DNA of 64,000 nucleotides from positions 2,035,001 through 2,099,000 of the forward strand of contig JAXDDX010000087.1 of the NCBI GenBank assembly GCA_034670405.1, in the 5' to 3' direction. Origin of the DNA: Hoplostethus atlanticus. Taxonomy: Eukaryota; Chordata; Actinopteri; Trachichthyiformes; Trachichthyidae. This document shows positions 49,056 to 59,972 of the stretch, piece after piece. The position numbers and the translations under genes were made by a program. Positions within the stretch are counted from its first letter, which is position 1; every line of letters starts with the position of its first letter. The notes under the pieces were generated by a model. The model saw nothing but the letters and a program-made list of their open reading frames with translations. It did not search any database and had not been told where the DNA came from.

Positions 49056-49304
49056 TTTAATAAATTAACTGGTAATTGGGTAAACAATAAGTCATTTAAC
49101 ATTTAACATTGGTCAACAAAACTGTCTATTAGAAAAAGAAAGTCAAGAGTCTAAATAAAATGAAATGAATAGCAATACTCTGTGTAAATACTATAAATAT
49201 TATTATTGTCATTAACCTCTGGGTTAGTTGGTGTTTTACAGTTATGGTATATGTGGTTATTTGCACGTCTAGTTTGACAGGGGTGGCGCTCATGTGATGC
49301 CATT

Positions 49305-49377
49305 ACCAGTTTAGCTCAGTTAGTAGAGCATCAGATTCTCAGGCTGAGGATTGTAGGTTTAAACCTCACATGGTGTG
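49305..49377 (+). pseudogene. tRNA-like sequence (decayed tRNA or tRNA-derived SINE head)
   Basis: The A box is nearly perfect (TAGCTCAGTTAGTAGAGC) and there is a B-box-like GGTTTAAACCTC at the right distance. The anticodon stem TCAGA/GCTGA around loop TTCTCAG mostly pairs, but the acceptor stem and T-stem have several mismatches. Not a functional tRNA as it stands. Confidence 0.6.
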
Positions 49378-49712
49378 GTTTTTTGTTGGTGAATCATAAT
49401 GAATCGATTCAGAATTGATTCACTTCTATCGGACGGCTCGAAGGAATCGAGTTAGTTAAAAGAGTCGGTCTTCCCATCACTAATATGTACCTACAGTGTT
49501 GCAGTGCACATGCACATGGCATGCCTTAAGCTTTAAATGTTAAACGTTGCAGTTAGCTAAAAAAAAAAGTAATACATCTTTATTTAAACAGTCTTTATTT
49601 AAAGAGAAAAAATGTATTACATTTTTATTGAGCTGCACTATCAGATATTTAACTACACAGAATAAGCAAAAGAAACACAACAAAAAGAAATTCACCAACG
49701 GTAATGGTGGAG

Positions 49713-51186
49713 CTAAGTCTTAATGGTGGACACCCGCAGCTCGGTTACTTTTTGGTTTAATGCCACCCCCAATTGGCCCCTGGTGGTGCCAGGAAATTTC
49801 TGGATCACTGCATCTGTAAGAGAAAAAGAGAAAGATTGCATTTCAGTTTTTAGAATTATATTTAACTATAAGGACAAACTAGATTATGACATCACCCACT
49901 CTAGCAGAGCTGAGTGAAAATGAATGGAATTAATAGGGCCAAAAATGACTTTTAAACTTAAACTCTTAAAACTATAAATCATCTGAAATCTGCATGCAAC
50001 AGGCTTTTTAGACATCTAAAACATAATGAATTCACCCAGGAAGTATTTTTTTAGTTAGATGACAAGCATTTGTGAATTAAAACTGAGGAGGACGATAACA
50101 ATTTTACTGAAATGTAGGCATTATTCAGATTGTTGAAAGGGTACGCTCAAATCTACACCACGTCTTACCCAGGTGTGAGTCTGGTCACACTGATACACCA
50201 AATATGAAATTGATAAATACTGATGGTATCAGTGAAATGATCTTACACTTGTTTTTACGGTCACATTTGATTTAACACAACTTTAACAAATGAGGCCCAT
50301 TGAATCATGAAACTTGTGTGATACATAATCTGTTGCTACATTCTTGACAATATACAGGCACCTTAGCTGTGCTTGGGGACAGCAACACAAGACATACAGT
50401 AAGTAACATACTTACTCATTATGGCATCAACTTTGATGCTGTCCAGGGCCTCTCTTGCCTCACCAGGGCTTGCCGTTTTGGACTTGCCACCTAAGAAACA
50501 GCAACATTTTAGAGATTAGAATAAGATCAAAATGAACTCCCATCCCATGTAATTACGCAACCATGCACTTCCCTTTTTAAACCTAAATGTTAGCCACAAG
50601 TTTTAGCCTAAATCTCTGCCTTTAGATTGAGAATACTGTCATTTTGCTTAGTTGTAATACAGACAGGACAATCTCCGATACTGATAATGCAATTGAGAAT
50701 CTGTGTCTAATGGTCAAATATTATATTTGTTAATCAAGAGTGATTCAATAGGGTGTATCTACCATTTCTATGCAAAACTTAGAAATCCCTTTTTAGAAAA
50801 ATGAAACTATAAAATAATATATTTTTTAATTTATTCTGTTTATTTCTTGGGAGTGTGCATATTACTACACATGTAAATATGCCAGAATTAGCCAAAAGGC
50901 TAGTTTTCAAATGTGTTTTATTCCCTTGCCTGATTTTACCCAAAGAGATAAAAAATGAAGTCCAATCTACATAATTAACTACAAAATAATTAAAAGTAAA
51001 CAAACACAGAAACATACACACATTTCTACGACCAATGACATACCTCAGAAATTGATTCAAAAGGGTCTCAATATTGAACACTCCAAGCAGGAGCACCCGT
51101 GCCATGGTTGTGGGGCTGTTTGCGTGGCTGGCTGACCACCACACATTTTTTGGCACATAGACTCCTGACCCTGGGTGAATTTCAAG
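49713..51186 (-). pseudogene. BEN-domain protein, C-terminal exons (fragment)
   Basis: Minus-strand exon-like segments: 51186-51044 (EIHPGSGVYVPKNVWWSASH, then PTTMARVLLLGVFNIETLL), 50490-50416 (GKSKTASPGEAREALDSIKV) and 49813-49713 (AVIQKFPGTTRGQLGVALNQ, then KVTELRVSTIKT and stop). The order and the GSGV...ARVLL..VF motif are those of the DNA-binding BEN domain, found in host regulators and in fish transposon accessory proteins. The first-to-second junction does not keep phase with the obvious splice sites, and a LINE fragment directly abuts the 5' side, so it is probably dead. Confidence 0.55.
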
Positions 51187-51480
51187 CTATTGGGGGGGCA
51201 AACATACAATGAAACTTACAAACAAAATCTTGAAAGAAAAACAATAGGAAAGAAAAACAATAGATGAGCAAAGGACAGAAGAGGCAGCAGAGCGAAGTGG
51301 TCGGTCGGTGGTGTAAGACTTGACCATAGCCTGGAGGTAAGAAGGAGCTGTTCCTTTCACTGCCCTATAGGCTAGCACCAGGGTCTTGAACTGGATGTGA
51401 GCTGCTACAGGGAGCCAGTGTAGCGTGTTGTGCTTCGTTATGAACGATGAGACTATTTGGTCAATTCTGAAAATTGACAA
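51187..51480 (-). mobile_element. LINE ORF2 C-terminal fragment (L2-like)
   Basis: The minus-strand peptide HNTLHWLPVAAHIQFKTLVL, then AYRAVKGTAPSYLQAMVKSY and RPLRSA, is the hallmark of the region after the reverse transcriptase in fish L2-like LINEs. Only about 200 bases remain. Confidence 0.75.
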
Positions 51481-51868
51481 TTATTGAAATTATTCTTAGT
51501 AATTAATATCTTATTAATTAACACTTGCGGGGCACCACCAGTTTACACTGGAATAGTCTCTTTATAATGATATCAGTCTAATAATCAAAAGAAGTGAGCT
51601 CTAGATTTCAGTGATTTTCTACCTTGATGTCCAGGATATATCAATAACACACAATAGTCAGTCCTTTATAAATGCAAAGATTTATTAACTGATTAAACAC
51701 AACGAATAATGATAGATACATGTATGTACAATATGTACAACAAAGTTAAATGAAATGAGGGCAGGTAATATTGGCAAATGGTATGGCAAGTAACAGTGGC
51801 AGAGAATATGGCAAATAGCAATTGCAAGGAAGTTGGCACCGACAAAACGACCTGAGCTGTAATACGTC

Positions 51869-52419
51869 TGTGGCGGACTGGAGGCTTAATTAGATCCAGG
51901 AGAGAGGTGAGTTAGTGGACTGCTTCTTCCCTGGATCCGGTACCAGCTGCAGCCAGTTGGGACTGATTGCAGCTGGGGCCTTTTTAATGTGTGTGTGAAT
52001 GCGTGAGGGGGTGCGCGCCAGGGTGAGAGACTGGCAGTGTGACCGTGGAGCCGACAGGGATGGTGGATCCGGTCGGCTGTCTGTGTGAGCGGAGCGGAGA
52101 GACGGGGCCAGCACCAGTGGGAGAGACGGAGCGGGAGCGGGTCGTCTCCTGCCGCGGCGTCCAGCGGAGGTCCGCGGAGGACGCAGTCGGGAGCCGCCTG
52201 CAAGGGCTGACCAGTCGGGGTTGGGGCAGGATGCCCCTGGAAGCCTGGCAGGCTGGGGCAGCCTTTGCAGGCGGCTCCCGACTGCATCCTCCGCGGACCT
52301 CCGCTGGACGCCGCGGCAAGAGACGGCAAGGAGACGATCCAGGGAAGAAGCAGTCCACTAACTCACCTCTCTCCTGGATCCAATTAAGCCTCCCCCCACC
52401 CTCCCTCCAGTCCGCCACA
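51869..52419. mobile_element. Fold-back DNA element with a 5-bp target duplication
   Basis: The ends TGTGGCGGACTGGAGG and CCTCCAGTCCGCCACA are inverted. ACGTC flanks both sides (51864-51868 and 52420-52424). The outer arms (about 70 and 84 bases) and an inner pair (about 52138-52210 against 52264-52336, GGCGGCTCCCGACTGC) make most of the element self-complementary. The frames of 144 and 187 residues here are artefacts of the inverted GC-rich sequence. Confidence 0.8.
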
Positions 52420-52650
52420 ACGTCTAATTGCGGCAATGTGGCAACAGCAAAAGATGGCTTGGAGGACAGCTGACAGTTTCCGGGAGACTTGGGACAGAAG
52501 GACAGAGAATAGTGGATAGAGAGAGAGTATTCTAACCTCACTTTCACAGTTCAACACTGCCTTTGCATCACCCGTGCATCAACAAGAGTAGTTAATATGG
52601 GATGCCTCCTGTCAAAATTTGATTGATGACCTTTGACCCCATTTGATTGA

Positions 52651-52735
52651 TTGACAGCTTGTCAAAGTTGACAGTTTTGATTGACAGCTTGTCAAAGTTG
52701 ACAGTTTTGATTGACAGCTTGTCAGTATTTGACAG
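52651..52735. repeat. 30-bp tandem repeat with embedded palindrome TTGACAGCTTGTCAA
   Basis: About 2.5 units at 52651, 52681 and 52711. Each holds TTGACA, a 3-base spacer, then TGTCAA. Diverged copies extend to about 52800. Confidence 0.8.
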
Positions 52736-52834
52736 GTTTGATGGATGACCTATTGACCTCCTTTTGATTGACAGCCTGTCAGTAATTTGTCAGCTTTGAA
52801 TGATGCCCTGTGTGATGTGTCATGTTGTGACCTT

Positions 52835-53660
52835 TTAATTATTTAATGATCCTAATGATGAGGTATTTCCGGGTGTGTGGGCGGAGGCGTCATTCATTTG
52901 TTGTTTTGATCCTGAACGGGGGTATTGACCACCCGTGGGGCATTGGGGGTTGTGTGACATCTGGAGGGCTATGGGAATGTGTTTTTGTTTTATACTCATT
53001 AACTGAACATATGGCAAACAAAGAACAATGGGGAAATCTGAGACCTTATAATTATTTAATGATCCTAATGAGGAGGTATTCCTGAGGATGTGGGCGGATG
53101 TGTCATTCAATTGCTCTTGTGATCCTGAACGGGGGTATTGACCAACTGAGGGGCATTGGGGGTTGTGGGACACCTGGAGGGCTATGGGAATGTGTTTTAG
53201 TTTTATTCTCATTAACTGACCGGGTTCAAACAATGGGGAGCTGTGTGTCACAAGGGACACTATGGACTGTTCTAGTTTTATGCTCCCATTGTTCAGAAGT
53301 GTGTTGATCTATGTCAGACATGCTTCTTCGGGATGGTGGGATGTCACATGAGACTGTTTTTTGTTTTATAATCCTTAAGGAAGTCTATTGAGCAGTGTCA
53401 ATCAATGGTCAATGGGGATCTGTGTGTTACAAGGGGCACTATGGACTGTTTTAATTTTATGCTCATTAACTGATCAGTGTCAAACAATGGGCAATGGGGA
53501 TCTATGTGTTACAAGTGGCACTATGGACTGTTTTAGTTTTATGTTCATTAACTGACCAGTGTCAAACATGTGTCATTGGGGAGCTGTATTTGTTTTATAA
53601 TCCTTAAGGAAGTCTATTGATCTATGGCAAATGCGGTTCTTTGGGTGTTTAACCCTGATT
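52835..53660. repeat. Diverged tandem repeats: about 213-bp unit, then shorter units
   Basis: ATTTAATGATCCTAATGA at 52841 recurs at 53054, each followed by GATCCTGAACGGGGGTATTG and GGAGGGCTATGGGAATGTG. From about 53230 a different unit repeats: ACTATGGACTGTT(C/T)TA at about 53258, 53447 and 53519, with ATTAACTGA and AAACAATGGG. A weaker relative (ATTTAATGCTCCTATTGACGAG) lies at about 54078. The short frames reflect repetition. Confidence 0.7.
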
Positions 53661-53922
53661 TGTTCTTTACTAAATAATGAAATTGTCCCTATGACTATCA
53701 ACCTTTATAATACCGTTGATATACGTAGTGGGTATAGGAAGGCTATTTGGCCATGTTATAATATGACCAAATATATTAGGACATCTAAATTAGACTAATA
53801 TATAGAGCAGGGCTATATTTCAGCTAGACACAACCAACAACATAAGAATCTAATGTGAAAAGATAGCTACATTAAACAAGGTTTTGGTGTTTTTATAATA
53901 ATGATTTTGTCACATATGTGCG

Positions 53923-53945
53923 CACACACACACACACACACACAC
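53923..53945. repeat. (CA)n microsatellite
   Basis: About 11 CA units. Confidence 0.9.
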
Positions 53946-54304
53946 AGTCCATCGATACGGCCGGCCATCAGAGCGATTGTCTGATGATACCTTAGGACGC
54001 ACACAGATAGTTATTGACACTGTGTGAGAGACGTCCTTGGGATGGTGGAGCTGTCACGTTATGATTTTAAATTATTTAATGCTCCTATTGACGAGAAGCT
54101 ATTTCTGAGTGATAAATGAAGTGTATTTGTCCTGAACAAATTGCGACGCTCGGGGGGTCTAAGTCTGGATTGTGCGCAAGGCGGGGGGGCGAGACGTCAA
54201 TCATTTGGTTTTACGATAGTAATTGAGGATTACCGCCCAGATCACACGTGACATTTTGGAGCGCTAAATTTGAATGTGCGCAAGTCTGAATTGTGAGAGT
54301 CGTC

Positions 54305-54345
54305 TTTGGGGATATAAGGCGCACGGAGCCGATGTATTTTGACCA
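54305..54345 (+). promoter_or_regulatory. TATA-type promoter of the six-exon gene
   Basis: GATATAAGGCGC at about 54311, roughly 125 bases before the ATG at 54438. The upstream DNA is the tandem-repeat block. Confidence 0.4.
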
Positions 54346-54437
54346 GCCGTAGCGTATCCCACGTTGCATAGACGCTGCACGGCCCCATTTTCGCAAGACA
54401 GGCTTCAACGCTGCGGAATCGAACTAACCTAGACAAG

Positions 54438-55711
54438 ATGTTTGTTTACTGTAAGTATTCTATTTAACTATGTCATATTCTATTCAAACGATAGCCCATA
54501 GTTGGATAAAAACTAATACGATATGTTTTTCTTTTTGATTTGGTGAAGATTAGGGGGGGAAAGCAACACAATTGAGGATCTTACAGAGGCCTCTACAAGC
54601 CACGGTAAGTCCGTTGTATTCTATGCAGGTGTCTTATTAGATTGAGTTGCATTACCACGTATTTAAAACTATGTATCACCTATACATGATTGTCTATGTT
54701 TTGTTTCTATTTCTCTCTAGAATCACAAAATATATTAGATCAGACCAGGAACAGAAAATTTGATACCAGTGTGGGTACCGGTCGGACACGTATGGACAAA
54801 GAAAATAAATACCCTAACAAAAGTAGGTTTTTATTCTACATTCGGGCGCATATTTTTAAAACCAGGGTTCTTTCTAATGAGTTGAATTTTCTAATGAGTT
54901 GTACGTTTCATTTTTGCTCCTGCATTTCTTAGGTCTTCTAGGAAAAAACCGCGCACCACTTAAAGAACGGGTTCCTCAAAACACCAGTAAGTATTTGATA
55001 TAAATTAAAATTGAAATGAAAAAATAAACGGCAAATCTCATATTGTGTTCTTTCTTTTGTTTTTACTGAACATCAAGGCGATGCGTTAAACAAGCTTGAA
55101 CAATATGTGAATAACGTTTCAAAGTCGTCTGTTGAGGGAGAACCTGAGACACAGGAGCCAAAGGCAAAACGCACAAGATCTGAAAACGGTATAGTATTAA
55201 CATCTGATACATCATATGTTTAAAACTATATTATCCCTTTTATAATAATCACCGACTAATGGACTATACCATCTAATGTGTCTTGTTTTTAGTAAGCGGT
55301 GAGGAGGAGACGAGCACATCCGCGGGGATAGTTTTAAATCTTCAGTCGGACAGCTGGACTGATGAAGACATTGCACTCTGGGATCGCTTTGACTTTGGGC
55401 TGACACAGATGTGCAGCGAAGAAAATTCCGTCCAAGACCCGGAAAACAGCGCCATACCGACACCGTCGTCATCTGCAAGGGTGAGCGATCGAGATGTCAT
55501 TGTGTTGATCAAATCCGTGATTCGCAGCATAGAGGCATTATCCAAATCTAATTTAAAAAATAATGATGATTTTATGAGACAGCTCAACGAGTTTTCCCGA
55601 AAATTTGATAGCATAGAACAAGCCATTAAGAGACAAAACTCGCTGATACGCGCATCACACACAGAGCTTCTTGCTGAGATAAGAACTCTTCGACAAATTA
55701 GGAGATTTTAG
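54438..55711 (+). CDS. Six-exon gene, 249 residues, unidentified, C-terminal coiled coil
   Basis: Exons: 54438-54450, 54554-54604, 54721-54822, 54933-54986, 55078-55188, 55293-55711. They total 750 bases and every internal junction is phase 1 with GT-AG ends. Regular single-phase small exons argue for a real gene rather than chance. The N-terminal half is hydrophilic and rich in Asn/Ser/Thr/Lys with a basic KAKRTRSEN stretch. The middle has an acidic-aromatic part (SWTDEDIALWDRFDFGLTQM). The last about 70 residues have heptad-like spacing (DVIVLIKSVIRSIEAL, then FSRKFDSIEQAIKRQNSLIR), suggesting a coiled-coil dimer. No family is recognised. It lies 110 bases upstream of the polymerase-like frame in the same orientation, so both may belong to one element. 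Confidence 0.6.
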
Positions 55712-55821
55712 TAGTGCATATACCAACAGCGTGTCATCAGTGCTTTTTATGGGTTTATGTTTTGTTGGAGAGTACTTTAATTGCAAATGTTTTTTCTTTT
55801 TTCTTTTTGCTGTTGTAAACC

Positions 55822-57237
55822 ATGAAAAGATCGTACAAATCAGTGACCGGTCGTAGAAATGCAGAGAGAAGCCAGTATGACTTATCCACTAATGATGATG
55901 ATGATGGTGAGGAGCAAGACTGTGGTCTTCAGGCTAGAAACCGGTTTGAGGATGACAGTGTAGATGATGACTTGCCGCAAGACTTTGATGAATTAGACAC
56001 AGCCACACAATGTAGCTTGTTGATAAAGTTGGTGCAGTATCGGACTAAAAAGTATAGTGAGATGTTTGATACACCCATCCTTTACAGCAAAGTACATGGA
56101 ACAGGGCTTGATTTTGATGATGAGGAAGAGGAGGACGATGAGCAGCTATCAGCTGAGAGCATGGACTATTGTACAGTACACACCCCGAATCAGTCAGGAC
56201 ATGTTTTTGAGCATAATAGCTTATCCGGCCAAACACCGAATGTGGCTCAAGAGATGACAGGGGGGAGTGGACCTTTTCAAACACGAAATATCCCACGGTT
56301 TAATGCTGTGGAAGTTAGACAGCCGATAGATTTGAGAAGCATATCTCTTGATAATTTAGAAGAAGTTCCAAATCTGATGAGACACAAGCTAACGGATGTG
56401 ATAACGCACTGTACAGAGAATGCTCCTGCAGGCAGTCTGTTAAATGTAGTGTTGCGTGGTCCCTCTCTCGCTAGCGATGTTCAAACAGTTTTAAAATCTG
56501 ACGATGACTATAATGCAGACTTGTTTTTAGAGCAGATAGCACAGGTGATGCAGAGTAATGACACATCCATGACAGATGACGAATTAGAATTTGTCGTTAC
56601 AGTCGCCCAGAACAAAAGTGGTGGAGGATATCGTTTGAAATTAGGGGCCATACCTTATGATGAGATAATACGTAAGAAAAGACCTTGTCTTTACAGCCCT
56701 CAAAACATAGGTAACAATCTGTGCTTCTCCACGTGTATTGCTCACCATCTAAGCTCAATGCGTGCGATACAAGCGAACGATATCATTGCAGAAATAATGT
56801 ACGAAGAGTTAGGGATTGTGGCTAGTACAAATGCCCGTGAGGAGATGGCTTATGCAGAGAAAATGCACAGAGAGTTGGGGTATACACCTGATCGAAAGAT
56901 TGGCTTTTCTGATGTCTCTAGATTCGAGAGGCATCTGAACGTGAAAATTCTAATATTCCACCACGTCCAATCAAGCAAAAAGCGGGAGTTGTATCAAACG
57001 AGCGACAAGCCCCACCCAGACACTATATGGTTGTATCTACACAATGAACACTACCACCTTATTGTGAATAAGACAAGATTTTTCGGGGCAAAGTATCTCT
57101 GCGAATACTGTTACACACCATGCAATTCAGTACTGGATCACAAATGTAAATTCCACTGTAACGTATGTCTAACAGGCTGTTACACACACCCAGGTCCAAC
57201 GATAAAATGTGACCAGTGTAGCCGTATATGTAGATAA
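55822..57237 (+). pseudogene. Polinton/adintovirus-type DNA polymerase B, N-terminal region, truncated (471 residues)
   Basis: One uninterrupted exon. An acidic N-terminal part (about residues 1-130) is followed by a globular region with NNLCFSTCIAHHLSS (about residue 294) and EHYHLIV (about residue 412). These could be the Cys and His of an OTU-like cysteine protease fold. A Cys/His-rich zinc region follows: YLCEYCYTPCNSVLDHKCKF, CNVCLTGC and IKCDQCSRIC. Alternating CxxC and HxC pairs of this kind precede the polymerase domain in Polinton/adintovirus-type PolB; the assignment is by pattern and not verified. The frame stops with TAA inside the zinc region. No exonuclease or polymerase motifs follow, and the downstream DNA is an inverted duplication then the tRNA array. 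It is therefore an inactive fragment of a virus-like element. Confidence 0.5.
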
Positions 57238-57534
57238 GAGCACTGTTATAAAACACATTGCCAATTTTCACAAACACATGGATTTACTCCGTGTAAACGT
57301 TCAAAATATTGCGACTTGCGACTTGCGACTTGCGTTCCACAGAAAGTGTAGACACTTTCTCTCTGAGCATGTGTGGAACGGTATATCGCTACCGTCAGCG
57401 GCCTTTTTGGGGTTTTTCGGTACAATATATAATCTACCGCACAAGTCGCAATATTTTGAACGTTTACACAGAGTAAATCCATGTGTTTGTGAAAATTGGC
57501 AATGTGTTTTATAACAGTGCTCTGATCTACATAT
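57225..57534. repeat. Inverted duplication of the polymerase-like zinc region
   Basis: The left arm (57225-57318) and right arm (57442-57534) are near-identical reverse complements of about 94 bases. The spacer and right arm together read on the minus strand as a continuing Cys-rich peptide, so an extra inverted piece of the same gene was joined here. The motif GCGACTT is repeated three times at the junction (about 57311-57333). The tRNA array begins immediately after. Confidence 0.85.
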
Positions 57535-57808
57535 AACGCTTCCCCAACTCTCGCTAAACGGCATATTCAGATGGCGTCCAAGTACATCAAACGTTATCAG
57601 CTTGAGAAATCATCAATTTGCACATGGATGAAAACTTCAACCGTCCTGGGGTTGCCTTCACCGTCGACAACCAAGTTGTTCTTCTGTACAGCTCTCCAAT
57701 CCTGAGTGATTGTGTCATTCATGGCACCTTCTTCCCACTTTTCAAAAACCGCACCGCTGTTGGCTCTACGGCTCGTGCTTCAGGTAAACCGGACGTTTGA
57801 AAGATGAC

Positions 57809-57879
57809 TGCATTGGCCGGGAATCGAACCCGGGCCTCCCGCGTGGCAGGCGAGAATTCTTCCACTGAACCACCAATGC
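57809..57879 (-). tRNA. tRNA-Gly (anticodon GCC), unit 1
   Basis: 71 bases beginning GCATTGGTGGTTCAGTGG, with anticodon loop CTGCCAC and T-loop GGTTCGATTCC. All stems pair, as in a canonical vertebrate tRNA-Gly-GCC. CCA is not encoded. Confidence 0.97.
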
Positions 57880-58528
57880 TGGGTCAAAGGGCACGTCTAC
57901 CCCTCAAAACGTGACTGAAAGGCGGTAGACACATTGCGACTTTTGAGCTGAGGCAGTAGCGCACACAAGAATGGTGATAAAAGACCCACGGAATTCCTGT
58001 AGTTGACTCTATCTCATTTGTTTTACTGTGTACAGTTGATCTAGTTGAGCAAATAATGCCGTTAAAGAATGTGCAGCAAAGGACCAGGGTACAATAGCCA
58101 CCTGCGTGGATCTGCATACAGCAATACCATTGACCATGCAGAGCGGTTAGGGAAGAGAGGACGCAGGAGGACGGGTTGCAGAGGACGTAGGAGGTCAAGG
58201 TGCACTCCACTGACGTCAGGGCGCAGAGGACTCATAAATATTGCAGAAGTTTACTTGTTGATGGAGAATACAACAGTCTACAGTGCACAGGCAGTTGGAA
58301 AAATCATCAGCTGCGCATCTTAACTGGTCAAGGCCAACCACACAGGCCATTTCAAATTGCAAGCGTGAGTCTCACTGTTCACTTTCAGATTGGGTCTCTT
58401 CAAGATGGCTTGGGAAGAAGGTTCTCCACCAGCACTCTTGTGACATCACGGCCCTTCCGGAACTCTGGTTACACGGTATATTCAAATGGTGTCCAAGTAC
58501 ACCGAAGGTTATAAGTTCAAGAAAGCAA

Positions 58529-58611
58529 TGTCAGAAGTGGGATTTGAACCCACGCCTCCAGGGGAGACTGCGACCTTAACGCAGCGCCTTAGACCGCTCG
58601 GCCATCCTGAC
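58529..58611 (-). tRNA. tRNA-Leu (anticodon AAG), unit 1
   Basis: 83 bases beginning GTCAGGATGGCCGAGCGG, with a long variable arm as in class II tRNAs and T-loop GGTTCAAATCC. The anticodon loop is TTAAGGT, giving AAG (read as IAG), on a body otherwise like tRNA-Leu-CAG. Confidence 0.95.
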
Positions 58612-58890
58612 TTAATAACGCTTCCCCAACTCTCGCTAAACGGCACATTCAGATGGCGTCCAAGTACATCAAAGGTTATCAGCTTGAGAAATCATCAATT
58701 TGCACATGGATGAAAACTTCAACCGTCCTGGGGTTGCCTTCACCGTCGACAACCAAGTTGTTCTTCTGTACAGCTCTCCAATCCTGAGTGATTGTGTCAT
58801 TCATGGCACCTTCTTACCACTTTTCAAAAACCGCACCGCTGTTGGCTCTACGGCTCGTGCTTCAGGTAAACCGGACGTTTGAAAGATGAC

Positions 58891-58961
58891 TGCATTGGCC
58901 GGGAATCGAACCCGGGCCTCCCGCGTGGCAGGCGAGAATTCTTCCACTGAACCACCAATGC
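58891..58961 (-). tRNA. tRNA-Gly (anticodon GCC), unit 2
   Basis: Identical to the unit 1 copy. Confidence 0.97.
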
Positions 58962-59610
58962 TGGGTCAAAGGGCACGTCTACCCCTCAAAACGTGACTGA
59001 AAGGCGGTAGACACATTGCGACTTTTGAGCTGAGGCAGTAGCGCACACAAGAATGGTGATAAAAGACCCACGGAATTCCTGTAGTTGACTCTATCTCATT
59101 TGTTTTACTGTGTACAGTTGATCTAGTTGAGCAAATAATGCCGTTAAAGAATGTGCAGCAAAGGACCAGGGTACAATAGCCACCTGCGTGGATCTGCATA
59201 CAGCAATACCATTGACCATGCAGAGCGGTTAGGGAAGAGAGGACGCAGGAGGACGGGTTGCAGAGGACGTAGGAGGTCAAGGTGCACTCCACTGACGTCA
59301 GGGCGCAGAGGACTCATAAATATTGCAGAAGTTTACTTGTTGATGGAGAATACAACAGTCTACAGTGCACAGGCAGTTGGAAAAATCATCAGCTGCGCAT
59401 CTTAACTGGTCAAGGCCAACCACACAGGCCATTTCAAATTGCAAGCGTGAGTCTCACTGTTCACTTTCAGATTGGGTCTCTTCAAGATGGCTTGGGAAGA
59501 AGGTTCTCCACCAGCACTCTTGTGACATCACGGCCCTTCCGGAACTCTGGTTACACGGTATATTCAAATGGTGTCCAAGTACACCGAAGGTTATAAGTTC
59601 AAGAAAGCAA

Positions 59611-59693
59611 TGTCAGAAGTGGGATTTGAACCCACGCCTCCAGGGGAGACTGCGACCTGAACGCAGCGCCTTAGACCGCTCGGCCATCCTGAC
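59611..59693 (-). tRNA. tRNA-Leu (anticodon CAG), unit 2
   Basis: Same body as unit 1 but the anticodon loop is TTCAGGT, giving CAG. Confidence 0.97.
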
Positions 59694-59972
59694 TTAATCA
59701 CGCTTCCGCAACTCTCGCTAAACGGCACATTCAGATGGCGTCCAAGTACATCAAAGGTTATCAGCTTGAGAAATCATCAATTTGCACATGGATGAAAACT
59801 TCAACCGTCCTGGGGTTGCCTTCACCGTCGACAACCAAGTTGTTCTTCTGTACAGCTCTCCAATCCTGAGTGATTGTGTCATTCATGGCACCTTCTTACC
59901 ACTTTTCAAAAACCGCACCGCTGTTGGCTCTACGGCTCGTGCTTCAGGTAAACCGGACGTTTGAAAGATGAC

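Larger units (their letters stand above)
48470..49482. mobile_element. hAT-type non-autonomous transposon with an 8-bp target duplication
   Basis: The ends are CAGTGATGG and CCCATCACTA. The 8-base ATATGTAC lies immediately outside both ends (48462-48469 and 49483-49490), the length expected for hAT insertion. Subterminal sequences (CGATTCGCGAACGAATCG; GAATCGATTCAGAATTGATT) are also palindromic. A large fold-back and a tRNA-like sequence lie inside. No transposase is present. Confidence 0.85.

Noticed and set aside
51886-52547. 144-, 147- and 187-residue frames
   Set aside because: They are readings of both arms of a fold-back element.
52651-53660. CRISPR-like array
   Set aside because: The units are adjacent or diverged tandem repeats without regular unique spacers, in eukaryotic DNA.
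57301-57564. 87-residue minus-strand frame as an independent gene
   Set aside because: It is an inverted piece of the adjacent polymerase-like gene; its start lies in the first base pairs of the tRNA array.
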